Assembly: GCA_964017235.1 (NCBI GenBank) | Contig: OZ024936.1 | Coordinates: forward strand, 18,018,496-18,082,495 | DNA: 64,000 nucleotides | Origin: Sabellastarte sp. h YS-2021 | Lineage: Eukaryota; Annelida; Polychaeta; Sabellida; Sabellidae | Direction of reading: 5' to 3' | In this document: positions 44,231 through 56,889 of the stretch, piece after piece | How the letters are laid out: each line of letters starts with the position of its first letter | Numbering within the stretch: position 1 is the first letter of the stretch | The notes under the pieces: model-generated | What the model saw: only the letters and a program-made list of their open reading frames with translations | What the model was told of the DNA's origin: nothing | The model's database searches: none | Position numbers and translations under genes: made by a program

Positions 44231-44680
44231 TGAATAGTTTTGGTAATGTAGTTTTTCTTTACAGATATTACATAACCGATATCAATATTCATATAACTTT
44301 TTAACGTACAAAATCAAAACATCCTTTGTCCCACTTTCAATAAACATCTAAAACAAACTCAAACTGTGGAAAGGAAGTGCCACAAATGGATAAATCATTG
44401 TATATTTGTCTATTTACTTCAAATTCAAAATATTCATGAGTATAAAAATTTGTTTCATATAAAGTTGTAACATTTAACTAAGAAAGAAACCACCAAAACC
44501 ACAATAAATTCATCATATTATAAAACTTATATTATGAAGTAAAAATTAATTTTTTTGTTGTTTATCCATTAACACAAGCATAAAAATAATTGTTTATTAA
44601 TAGTGGTAGTCACCATTTATATATAGATTAGTCATAACAGATATATAGGACAATGTGTTATTATATACTTTGGTTTAGTG
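44231..44680. other. No gene seen
   Basis: AT-rich non-coding DNA. Confidence 0.35.
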
Positions 44681-44689
44681 TTCACTACG

Positions 44690-44877
44690 CCGCCGCCATA
44701 TGTACAGACTTTCTATGTCAAAATGTGGAAAGCTTCACCAAATTTGCAGGATATCTTCATTGGGAGGTTAGCTTCTCTGGGACTGAAATTAGCCTCATTC
44801 TGGAAAACAACATGGCCGCTGCTGGCCTTTCTTTGAAAATTATCTACCTTTTCCTGCTGGCTGGTTCTCACAAGTAG
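44690..44877 (+). other. Possible first exon or mini-ORF at GC-richer patch
   Basis: A GC-richer island in AT-rich DNA has GCCGCCGCCATA at 44,689-44,700 (YY1-type motif on the minus strand) and AACATGGCCGC at 44,809-44,819. The ATG of the latter starts a 21-codon frame, MAAAGLSLKIIYLFLLAGSHK, that looks like a signal peptide, ending in TAG at 44,875-44,877. A splice donor could lie just before the stop (CAA then GTAGAA). No downstream exon was identified, so this is only a candidate, and a chance or repeat origin is quite possible. Confidence 0.25.
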
Positions 44878-44984
44878 AAGGTTGAATCTCTTCATTAGGT
44901 TACACATATAAAAGATATCCATGTCCTCTACAACCTTGTAGACATTTTGACCTTGACGGTCTTAATTCAAGGCCATCCACAGAG

Positions 44985-45300
44985 TGTTAAAGTACCCAAT
45001 GTAGTGGACTTTAAAAGTGCCTATATGTTCCTTATTCTTGGTCCCAGATGTTTGGCATGTGAAACCAACCAATAGGAAATCATGGCCAGGGAATCTTCTG
45101 ATGTGGTCAGATTTGACCTTAGGTCCCTTCATCAAGGTCAAACGAGGATAGCCAAACTTAAAAGTGCTTATAGCTCACTTATTTTGGTTCTAGAGGATTA
45201 CAATTTCAACCACCTTGCAGGAAATAATGGGCTGTGAATTTTCTGATGTGGTCAGACTTAATATTGGGCCCCTCCTGCGAGGTCAAGCGATGGTTCAGTG
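44985..45300 (+). repeat. Two diverged tandem units of about 160 bp
   Basis: Each unit contains AGTGCCTATA or AGTGCTTATA, a TTCTTGGTCCC or TTTTGGTTCT segment, and TTCTGATGTGGTCAGA followed by AGGTCAA. It is a short local tandem duplication with no coding potential. Confidence 0.55.
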
Positions 45301-47139
45301 GTATTTGCCGGATGTTGTAGGTTTAGTTTTTATTTGATTACCAATTGAAGCCCTTAATTGGTCCAACTTGACCACAAAAGCATTAATTGTTATTCTTTTA
45401 TGCATGTGGCATGGATTTCCAATGTTGAAAATTTGTATTGATATGAAGGCAGTTAAAAATAAACATTCATAGCAAAAAAAAACATAAATTAATCGTTTAC
45501 AATTCTCAAAGGTCAAAGTTGGTATTTTACAAGCCATTTAACAGGCAGTTTACATTGCTTAAAACCAACTACATTTTACTGGATGGATATGACTGACAAA
45601 TTAGGTTTCCCAGAACTGATACTTATACTGTTTTATTATCCACTGTGTAATGTAGTTGATCGAAATACAGGAAACTGAAGACATGCAAGCCCGTGAAATA
45701 TTATATTGACGTGTGTTATTTGAGTTTAAGTTTAATATACAGAACAAAAAAGTGGAAACTGTAAACACTCCCACTAGAGTGCAGACCTCAACAAAGCAGC
45801 CGAGTATTCCAATATGGTAGTTTAACCACATACTCGGTAAATTTGGACTGTTAATAATTCAGTTTAGTTTGGGGGGTTTGTTTTGTTTTTGTATCACACA
45901 GAAACATTCACAAAAATCACAAAATGTGTTAATTATTGAGTAATAACAAATAAAGACAACAACATAAACAGACAAACGAACATGCTTAAACATTACCTCT
46001 TAATCAGAAGCACACAAAATTAAATTTTCCCCAACAGTAATGTCAATACTGCATGTATCTTATAAATTCTTCTATAAGAGGGTTTCTTAAAACATTTCAT
46101 CTATGAATTTGTTTATTAACCAAATTATAGTTCATTTGCAGAAGTATTTTAGAACTATGAATGCTAGCTTCTTGGAGTGTCTTTAAAGTGTGACCTTTAT
46201 GTGTGTACAGACATAAATCCCTTAGTTGAATATAAGATAACAGCAAAGATAGTCTGGCTATTATGTTGTATAAATGAAGAAGTATATATTATGCAGGTTA
46301 TGCAGGTTAATACCTTTATGTATTGAAACATTAATTACATATAATGTAGTGAGTTTTCGTTTAATTTTCACTAACTTGACACCTTTTAAGTGTGGAGCAA
46401 TGATGACCAGTGTTTCTTTTATAATTAAAGTTTAATGAAATAAAAATCATAATATAGTCAATATTTGTTCTGAGGTCAGTATTATTAAGTGAAACAATGT
46501 AGTATATCTGTAAAGCAGTGTCAGATGGAAACAACCTCTATTGTCATTTAGCTCAGCTGATATATCATTGACAAAGGCTTTCCTTTTGTCGTGAAAGATC
46601 AAAGAATTGGTTTCATATGAAAGTCAATTTTGGGACACAGATCTTAGTGCAGTCCACATTTTGGCTGTGAGTTGGATTGAATGAAAAACACATAAAAGAG
46701 ATTAATCTTACAAGATAGTTAACTTCTCTGTTGACAGTTTATCTAGAAACGAATGAACATTCACCCTAAAAATATAATTTGTTTGAGCCCTAGCCAGTAG
46801 AGTACAGGTATAGTACTGTCCCCACATATTTATCCCATAAATAGGCTGCTAAGCTTAAGAATAGTTTTTGAAAGGCATTCATAATCACCTGCATTCAATT
46901 ATAGGTAAAAGTGTGTCTGATTATTGCATTTCATGATAAAAAGTGTGCAACCACAAATTTAAATGTTGTATTGTTTTATATAGCCAAGGTTGAGACAAAA
47001 TATTTCAAACCTTAAAATATGAAGATCAGTAGTTAAAGAAGAAAAACTTTTATTCTAAATTTTAAATATAATTAGATGTACCTATATGTTATTTCTATAA
47101 ATTTCCTAAAATGCACCATTTTCTTTACTATTCTCTAAG
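45301..47139. other. No gene seen
   Basis: AT-rich non-coding DNA with only short incidental open frames. Confidence 0.4.
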
Positions 47140-47850
47140 ACGGTCTAATTTATGACATATACTTTGCTTTTTAGTGACCAAATAACTTATGTTATTTAAT
47201 AAAAACAATAAAATAAGTAATTAAATATTGTTGTAATCTGCAACACTTTTTACAAAAAATATGGTATTATAAGATCATATAGATAATCTCATCTGTCTGA
47301 AACCAAGCTTGAGTACTGTCTCTGAAAGAGTTGGATAAACAAGTGTGTATCTTATTTAGAACATACATCTGTCATTAAATGCTGTACATGTGTGTGCAAC
47401 TAAAATTTTTGAGCCCCCTCTTGATACATTGTATAAGCTTTTTAAATAACCCTTTGAGTTCACAATACCAATAAGTTTATCAGGTGCCATTATATAGCTG
47501 TAAAGTTAGCAAGGAAAACCAGAAAAACAGTTTATATTTCTGTGATCCGTATTTCATGCATCAAGATCACTGTTGTTGTCTTACATAGTCTGGTTTCTAA
47601 AGACAAACAAAAATGTTTGAGAAAAAGACTCATTTCAATTGATTGATGTTGGTGCTTAAATGGTTCATTTAATTTTCGTTTAGGGGGGTGACAGATTTAA
47701 TGGGAAAATCACATTTATATCAAATATTTAGAATATTTACCCTGTAGGAAAACAAACAGAATGATTCAGAAAGAGGTTATGGTAGATTTAATGTGAATAC
47801 TTAGTTTTCATAGTTTAATAACCCCAGGTGGGGATTACCATACTTTAAAT
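47140..47850 (+). repeat. Old direct duplication, copy 2
   Basis: Partner of 43,590-44,230, with the landmarks listed there in the same order and orientation. Confidence 0.6.
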
Positions 47851-49062
47851 ACCAAAGAGAACTCCTCTGAGAGTCATTGTTAATTGTGTCACATAAATGA
47901 TAAACTTAATTTAAGTATAAACTTATAATACACTTTCAAAATATTATTGCTATATTTCAGTGATGTTTGGAAGGGAAATTCACACAGCATGAATTCAATG
48001 CAAGTTAAATATGTTTTGAAATAATTATAACATGACACGCCACATTATACAGGATACATTAATCGGGGGGCATAAGACAGAGTCTTTGCTCTTTGAAAGC
48101 AGAGAATTATGATTATCAAGTTTACTCACCCAAGTATTTATTAATGTTGTATAAGTGTGAATTGCAACAAGGTTTGCAAGAAAGTATGTAGCATAGAAAA
48201 GCATCCATATCTGTGCCATATTTCAGTCACATTATAGTTTATATGTTTAACAATATATTTTCATAGGTTAGCATAAGGTGGGTCTACTTTTTAGAATTCG
48301 CACATAATGGCAAAATGATGCATACCCGTATCATCAAATTTTAGAATATGATTGTCATTATAAAGTTTTGTTGCGAAATAACATTTTTGTTAATATGTTT
48401 AGAAATGTCTGTTGATAAAAATTTCTCCCTTCTCCTCATGCAGGGAGAAATAGCACAGCTGCAGTAACACCTAAGCTCATTCAGAAAAGCTATATCAGAC
48501 ATTCTAAGGATTTCCTGTGATAGATTCAATTATTTCTTTGGGCTAGATATCACTTTAGACACAATAAAAATTGCATAATGACTGGTAGTTGAGGAGATGG
48601 AGAAAACAAAAAACCCCACTTTGTCATACTAAAGACTATCAGTATCCATCTGCGATCTACCAATTTCCAAACTTTAGCTCAGAATCAGGATTTGAATTGA
48701 GAAGCTAAGTGTGGGGAGAGGAGTATCTTAACCATTATTCTCTCATGCCCTGTTCTTGTGAATGAGATCTTTAACAAAGGCATAAATGCAGTGTAAATCT
48801 GTCATTGACATAAATATGCATTTGAATAATGTTAGAAAGGTTTACTCTAAGCTTTAGACATTTATATGAAATGCTCCATTGAGTGAGTAAAATGTCATTG
48901 TGTTGATTCAGGGGAGTTGTCCAAGAGAAGTATGAATAAACAAGGCTATATCCTGAAGAACAACTCCAGTACCACAGTTTATTACTTGTGTGTATCTATG
49001 AATTTTGTATGTGCAAATTGATATCTGCAATCTACTGGAATGTTAAGTGTTTAATATGATTC
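47851..49062. other. No gene seen
   Basis: AT-rich non-coding DNA. Confidence 0.4.
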
Positions 49063-49076
49063 ATTAACAAAAATTG

Positions 49077-49268
49077 CCACCTCTGAGGCCTGGGTTTGAT
49101 CCCCGCACGGGCTCAAGTCGGAAAGCTGGTAGTTGCTTGCCGTCGGTCGGCAGTTTACAGTACAGAACCCTAGCAAACTCTATGTACTGGTTACCTCTGC
49201 CCTTCCAACTACCCGTCGTGATATGACCTGTACAGTGTTGAAAGCGACGTTAAACCCCAAATAAATAA
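49077..49268 (+). mobile_element. 5'-truncated SINE with perfect 14-bp TSD
   Basis: The element starts at CCACCTCTGAGGCC, so it lacks the A box. It has a B-box region (GGGTTTGATCCC) and the whole body and ends in AAATAAATAA. The duplications ATTAACAAAAATTG at 49,063-49,076 and 49,269-49,282 show it was inserted in truncated form rather than trimmed later. A second short SINE tail (GTTGAAAGTGATGTTAAACCC plus AAATAAATAA) follows at about 49,320-49,352. Confidence 0.92.
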
Positions 49269-49352
49269 ATTAACAAAAATTGAGAAACGCTTCAAAAATC
49301 AGTCAATTCAACACAAAGAGTTGAAAGTGATGTTAAACCCAAATAAATAAAT

Positions 49353-51754
49353 TAAATCAGTCAAGCATGTGTGGCAGTGTTATATTAGTCTTTTCTTTTA
49401 TCAAATATCAAGTCTTGACATTAATTAGAATAATAATCAGTTACATTATTTCAACCATTTTAAGCTGCTTCATTATTTGCCAGAATGTCTAGAATCTTCA
49501 GAACAACATGCATTGTGACTAACAAAGGTACAAAGTTGTGATTTCCTGTTAACAAAAATAAAAATTTCAGAAGTGTATCTGAGTCACAGCTGAAGATCAC
49601 TTTTTTTGATTACTTAGGTGTGTATTTGCCATATACTGTATGTGATTTGATTTCCTATTCAACAACCAGGGAATATAACTTACAAAAAGGAAATCAATAA
49701 ATTAGTGTAATTAAAAGGTTAAAAATTACCAGAGTTTCTATCGCACCAGTAGAGTTTTCATGAACCCTTCCACAATAAACAATTTTCCTATTGCTGGTTA
49801 TTCCCCAGAAAATTTACAATATTCTTGCATGACTGAAGTCTAAAAGTGGCATAAGGCAATGGATTATCACTGACTTCCTACTCCCAAGTTGCAATACCCA
49901 ACAATTCCAAACTTTTAAAATGCATACAATTGTTCAATTTGAGGTTGAGTTTTCTTGAATGTTTTTGACAGTAAGGAATGCAAGCTTCATCAAGTTTTTG
50001 AGACTTTCAATGTAAAAATTGGCACTGTCAAATCTTACACAGCACACAATATTAGGAGTAACATAGGAAACTGTCCCCCAAATGTTTCCAGAAGGTGCTA
50101 CTTTATGCTTATTCTATGCCATTCATGGTATCTGAATCATCATAGGAGCTACAGATACATAAAGAATTCAGAGATAACATAATTATTTGAGCTGACATGG
50201 ACATCTATATGGTCATCTCTTATGTTATTATTTGGAAGTTATTTCTAACATTGAAGATTCATTCCTTTGTAACCCAAGTCTTAGCTTGTGACTTTTCTGA
50301 TTCATTAACTCAATTGTCAAGTTATGAAGCACAGGCTTTGTGAGCTTGTCCATATTGGATCAGTGTACACATGGACCTGTAAAACCCTGTGAGATCTGTA
50401 AAATATTCCTTATTCAAATAATAATGTTGTTCAATCTCATCAAATGGTATTCTCAAACAACTTTGAATCTTGGATTCATGGAAGTTGTGTCTATCCTGGA
50501 GAGAAAGAGGGGGGGAGATCCTTGAAGGCAGTCAACTGCTGAAAATTGTTCTTTGTGTAAATGTAAGCAGCTCTTCCCACAAATCACCAATCTACTTATA
50601 ATTTTGCTTTCCCCTGTTTTGCTCCTCAGCTATGACATTCTTTACTTTCAGGAAAGTTTTTTTCAGGAGGGTGTAGGGAATGCTTTGTATGTTAGGAGAA
50701 ATTATCTTGAAACAGCCACTAAAAACTATTATTAAGGAAGGTTCAAAAAAGAAACTGTGATGTTGGAAAAGTCTTTAAGTGTGTCATATATATCTGCCAT
50801 CCCCAAATCATAAACTAAATTTAGGTGTTTGTTTCTACTTTATGAAACATCAGTCAGTTTTAAATGTGAATTATTGGTGAATATAATTTTATTTCAAAAC
50901 AAATTAATAAACTTAATTATTTACATTAAACATTGGTAAAGTTAACAGTATACATACGTAGGAGGATATGTTGATATTGCAAATTCATAAATATCAACAC
51001 AAATTATTCAATGATGTTCTGAAGTACCATATGCCTGGCACTATAAATATAATATCATCAATATTTTTGTTCCCTAACCTGGTAACTTGTTAATGTGGGA
51101 CTATATCAAATACAATAAGAAAAGCTTATTTTTGTATTTTAGCAAATATCTTGATTGTTTGTGTGTAAAGAGAAAAAAAAACATAACTGTATCGGCACAG
51201 TGAGAGAGTTCCCATACTCCTTAGTTATCAGTATATATAGAGAATAATCAGTATTGATTAAGTGGAATTTAAGTATGAAAGGGTAGGTTTAAAGTGAATA
51301 AATTACAAAGAATGCACAAATTCATCTGTCTTGACTGTACTTGGATGAAGTAACAACTCTGGGGAGGAACAAACACTGATTACATTCTATTCTTTACTGT
51401 ACTTTTGAAGCACTGTGCAATCTTTGCCAAGGCAGACTCTAAGGCGCAATACCAGAATCCAATTAAAATCATCATTCTTGGCCATTGCCAAGTAGAATAC
51501 CACAGAAATGCCTGATAGATTATATTCAACGTTGTGAAAGCCTTTTTGAATAGACAATACTTTAGATTTTTCTGAAACAGTTGAGAGTTGAAGCTAAATG
51601 GACATCATCAGGTAAGTCATTCCAAACTGCGTGAGCATCAAAATCAAAACTGTGGCCAAAGTGGTTTTTTAATTATGTACAAATGGATAAAATGACAAAC
51701 CTCCAAGAACATTTTATTTAAACAGTTTTATCTTTTACTATATCTTCTACATTG
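49353..51754. other. No gene seen
   Basis: AT-rich non-coding DNA; nothing recognised on either strand. Confidence 0.4.
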
Positions 51755-52140
51755 TATGGAGCCCTGCAAGGGACATATAAATGTTTTCCTGTCTTTTTTA
51801 TCTCATTACCAAAAGATAGAAAGTTGTTACCACAAGATACTATGTCGTTCCCACAAGTTAGCAAGTCATTACCACAAGTTAGAAACTTGTTACCACAAGA
51901 TAGCAAGTCGTTCCTACAAGATTGCAAGTCATTCCCACAAGTTAGAAAGTCATTCCCACAAGAAAGCAAGTCGTTCCCACAAGTAAGCAAGTTGTTCCCA
52001 CAAGTTACCAAGTCGTTCTCACAAGATAGCAAGTTGTTCCCACAAGATAGCTAGTCATTCCCACAAGATAGCAAGTGGTTCCCACAAGTTAGCCTTCTAA
52101 GATATTTTTGCATGTTACATTGGAATGGGTGCTTTTTGAT
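51755..52140 (+). repeat. Minisatellite-cored element, copy 2 (internally deleted arm)
   Basis: A left flank (TATGGAGCCC, GGGACAT, TTTTCCTGTC, TTTTTTATCTC) leads into a 21-bp array at 51,801-52,093 of about 14 units such as AAGTTAGAAAGTCATTCCC. The array joins the distal part of the arm (CTAAGATATTTTTGCATGTT, matching 468-490), skipping the proximal arm present in copies 1 and 3. The 21-bp period is a multiple of three, so several frames stay open on both strands. Confidence 0.8.
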
Positions 52141-52439
52141 ACAGCATACCTTGCAGGATCTCCATCGGATTCTCATACAAGCTATATACCTGGATGCAGA
52201 AAAACTCGTGTTTGCTGTGCTGCAAATTGCATAGACTTTTTATACAGTAAATTGCATAGTCTTAACATTTTCAACCTCTTCTTTATATCCATTACACTAT
52301 AACTTACATCCTCTTTCTTCATAAAACATTTCTTTTTCTTACAAAAAATGCCATTTTTGCCCTGGTCTTACTTAAGCCATGTGTAAAATTCAAAATTCTT
52401 CTAGTATCTCTGGCTTTGCCAGTAGTTTAGGTAATCTTG

Positions 52440-53167
52440 GCCCCCCTTAGGTGCCACATACAGACACACTATAACCCAATTAGTAGTAAACCTCTAGAAG
52501 ACAGTATTGCAGTATACATGTAACAATAAGTAGATGACCTTTGAAGGTCACTAATTAGGTAACTTAGAAGAATAACCATTAATAAAATTGATGAAAATGT
52601 TAAAATTGATAAAATGATAACCATAATGGTATAAAAGTTTGACATATAAAGTAACAGGAAATATGCGAGCTCTGGAGGTCACTAAAAAGGCCTACAGGGA
52701 TATGTAAACTTGAATGGTATGCTAGTAGATGGGTGACCTCTATATATGTTAGGTATCATAGACAAAGAAATTGCCTGTACATTGGCATCAAAGCATGACT
52801 TAGTAAAACTTGTGGGAATGACTTCATATCTTGCGGTAATGACTTGCTATCTTGTGGTAATGACTTGCTAACTTGTGGGAATGAGTTAGTATCTTGTGGT
52901 AATGTCTTTGCTAACTTGTGGGAACGAGTTAGTATCTTGTGGTAATGACTTTGCTAAGTTGTGGGAATGAGTTGGTATGGTGTGGTAACGACTTTCTAAC
53001 TTGTGGGAATGACTTAATATCTTGTGGTAACGACTTGTTAACTTGAGGAAATGACTTACTCTCTTGTGGGAATGATTTTCTAACTTGTGGTAATGACTTA
53101 CTATCTTGTGGTAACGAGATAAAAAAATGACAGGAAAACAGTTCTATGTCCCTTCCTGGGCTCCATA
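52440..53167 (-). repeat. Minisatellite-cored element, copy 3 (inverted)
   Basis: Read on the minus strand it has the same left flank (TATGGAGCCC, GGGACATAG, TTTTCCTGTC) at 53,120-53,167 and the 21-bp array at 52,806-53,121. The full arm follows (matching 150 to about 440 of copy 1, for example CATGCTTTGATGCCAATGTAC). Together with copy 2 it forms a tail-to-tail inverted pair with about 300 bp between. Confidence 0.82.
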
Positions 53168-55876
53168 TTTGAGTGGACAAAAGAGAACCAAATAAACTAG
53201 AGTGTCAGTTTTTAAGATATAGCGAAAATCAACTGGCAGAATAAGTAGATTAATAAGTTAAACCCCGTTTCAAATAAGATCTTGCTTAAAATAGCATTGA
53301 AAATGTACAGTCTAATAAGTCCTATTTTATCAGTGATTTTTTATCATACCCTGATGCTCCAGTCCCACTGCTGCAGATTTTGTCCTCATCACTTGTTCTA
53401 TAATTTGCATACGTTTTTGTATCATCCCCATTGTCCACTAACTATCTTCATAGTGTGACAATTTTTAACTGCTTGAAAATTTTATTGTCATCTATCGCTT
53501 GATTTCTGTCTTCATCAATCCTTGTGTTGTCTCTCTATTTCATTGCAAACATTTCTTGCTATGGTCTGCCCACAATGATGTTATAACCTGTATTTGTATC
53601 ATTGGTAATAATAAAAAAGACAATCTCTAAAGATCAACCATATCACTGTGGGTGAGAATGAATATGCAAACAGCACTACTGTCTCCATTGTTCATCAAAT
53701 TTCTGATCATAATCTTTATCACTCTTGCCATCACTCTTACCACTAAGACAGATGGGTATATAGTAACCTTCATGAATCATACCCCTTCCTTTTTAAATAG
53801 CTGTTTCATTGTAGAAAATTTAGAAAAATCACACTATTAACATAACAGAACTGTCAGGAGTAGTACCACATCTCTATGGCTAGCCATGTGACCCCATTTT
53901 CCCATTGACCCAACTAATAATGACACTCTCTGTTAATCACATAGTCCAGTGTGTGGGATCTGGGAATAAAGGATATAGCCTTTCTACATCTTCTTTATGC
54001 AATGTATTTCTCTTCCATGCTATTTATTAAATATAAATCTGTTAGCTACAAAAATAATTCAATGCATAAAAAATTTAATGCTGTTTCTTGTTTAACCAAT
54101 TTAGCAAATCTTCATTATAAACTTAATTATGGGTTATGGTCAACTTTGTAATTCATTTAAGTTACAAAATACAGGAACTAAGTGTCAGGATAGGTTTCAA
54201 AGTGGAAACCTGACATCTTTTTCGGCATATGGTAGATTGACAAAATAATCTTAAACAACAATTAACCTGGGCCTGACTGATAATTTTGCTGCTGCTTGTA
54301 TGTTTTTGAACTTTCCCCTGCAACTTTTCTCATTTCTGATCTGTCTCTCTACAGTAATTGTGACTCATCAGTGACAAATGTGGTGCTTGCAGAAATACTT
54401 AGTCATTTCCAGTAATATCAGGGTATGAAGTATTACTCTCCTGTCTTCACATCATAGTCAGAGTTAATTATTCTCTCTGCAACTGAAGATTATGTAATTG
54501 TAAATATTGAAGTGCATGCAATATTTTGTCTGTCATTGTATTTAAACTATTCACTTCATTTTACGCAGTTATTTGTGACCCAGCAGGGTATACCTTTGAA
54601 GAAATGTCACATTTCAATGACATTTTAAGCTATTTCAGATTCTATAACATGCAGATTATTCATAATATGAATATAAAGAAAAAAACTAATAAAAATGTTA
54701 CGAAAAGTCGATTTATGTCAGTCAATGATGCAAAGTATATGGGTTACATAAAACTACCTAACCATCTGCACATACTATTTTGACCCTGAAATACATATAT
54801 GCCTGACATAATGGTATTTCACCCTGAAGTTCAAATATATTCCATACTAGACAAACCAGAACAAGTTTATTGTCGCAGCACTACAATGCACTCAATAGAA
54901 TAAATTCTGATAAAAGTAGCTGTGAGTCAAAAATATCTTTACAGATTCATAATGTACCAATTAAACATACCTAGAATTCATTGATTTGAATAGTTAAGTG
55001 CAACAGTAGCACCTTGTAAATTTGATCCCTTGTTACTACCTTTTCTTTAAAAGTATGTACATAGAGAAACAGCAACTTTATTAAGGGATCACTCCTGTTT
55101 GTGAAATATTAGACCGAGCTTTTGTAGCATCAAAATAAATATTTGTTGTTTCAATCCAAGTTGTATTTGCCAATTCAGGCCATTCTTACATATATGTAAG
55201 AAGATTATTATTCCTACACATAGCAGTAAAGGGTTTACTTTGAATTTAAACATCAAAGGTCATCGATGATATGATTTGGTACATTATAAGTTTAAATTGC
55301 TGTCAGTTTCCAATCCAATGTATATTTTACGAAAAGTCAGTGTCCAGTTGACAATAAGGTATAAATTGCTTCTTAACCATCTGAAGAAAATACTGCTGAA
55401 GCACAACACAACTAAAATTATCTGAAATATGGACATTTTTGCATCTTTTATTTATGAAGGTTATACATTGTCCTTGCCTTTTTGATGTATTGACTCTTTG
55501 GCCATTGTGAAATAATACAGGTATAAATGTAGAATGACACAATTAAAAATTCTTAGTGAACTGACAAATTCTTGCATGTTTACATTTAGTTTCATTTATG
55601 TTTCCTTTGTTTACATATTTCCCTTTTGAACAACAGGCCTGCTTGTACTTACCATGATTAGATCTGCCAAGATAAATTGGGGTTACATGTTTGCTTTACT
55701 GTTTTAACAGTTTCATTGTGGATGAACACAAAAACTACAACACAACATATCCCTATTTTCTGTAAAAATAAAAATCCAAAAAGTAGAAATATGAGTGTCC
55801 AGATGATCCTTGTTTAAAATTGCATGATTGTATCACTGCTATTAAGCTTCAATTTTTTTTAAGAGCCGGAGTTGTT
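53168..55876. other. No gene seen
   Basis: AT-rich non-coding DNA between the inverted minisatellite pair and segment B. Confidence 0.4.
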
Positions 55877-56889
55877 CGGGCACCTGCTTTGGCACTCAGT
55901 TACTGTTTAATTTGTAGATCCCAATATTTTAGCCTTGAAAACACCTTTAGTGTTACATACCAGATCACTTTTCTGCATCTGAGATTTTGGGCCACGATTA
56001 ATATTTTAGATCTGACAATTGCTCTGTGAACATGTGCTTTAAATTTACATTAGAGTCAGGGTTTTGTGTTCTATATGAAGAATAAGTTTAGGTAAAGGAT
56101 TTTTTAAAATGCCGTGTAAAAAAAACATTCATTGCAGCAGTGAAAAAAACACACCTATGTTGACCACAAAGATAAAAGTTACAAAGAGACAATAAGCAGC
56201 AGCTAATTGGGTAATAAGGGGTTATATGTTGAGGTGTTTAAATAGCTCTGCCTGTTAGTACTGTTCCTGCAATTAATAATCAATATTGACTAATGATGCC
56301 ATCATGGAGCTTTTGATGAAACTGAGCAATGCAAATAACAATATTATGAAATGGATGTATGAGGTAGACAAACGCTAGGGTAATTGATGGTTCCAAACCC
56401 ATACATTTTACTTACAAAGGACTGAATAATGAGATTGCATGAAAAACAGTCCTCCTTAAATCCATCTTTTTTACCTGAACAAATCACACAACATCCTTAT
56501 CTCATGGCTCTTCATATAGCTCAAAAGTAGGTCACATCAACCTCCAGCAGTAAACTATAAAACTGCGGCTGAAAAGAGTCGGGACATTGGAGTACCATCG
56601 TTGGACTACATCATTAACACATTGCTCAGTGTTGCCCATTCAGTCAATCATCTCTTTGACCAATATATGTCATGTTTTTACAAGGTAAGCTGGGCCAGAC
56701 AAGAACCAGGTCCGGTAGATATAATACCCAGGACACTTGTAACATGGATCCTGCAATACACTGGCTTCACAAGGGGCAGTCAGTGGCTCATCTAAATATG
56801 TTGTCCTGTGCAATGAACTTTATATTACCTAGTGAGTGGCATGGCAGTTGTATAATATGTTTCAGATAAACACATTACCACCATGTGGA

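Noticed and set aside
51718..52054. Long overlapping open frames on both strands (heptad repeat proteins)
   Set aside because: They are a by-product of a 21-bp tandem array whose period is a multiple of three, with no start context or conserved non-repeat domain.
52929..53180. Minus-strand frame with SFPQ-type heptads
   Set aside because: Same minisatellite effect in the inverted copy.
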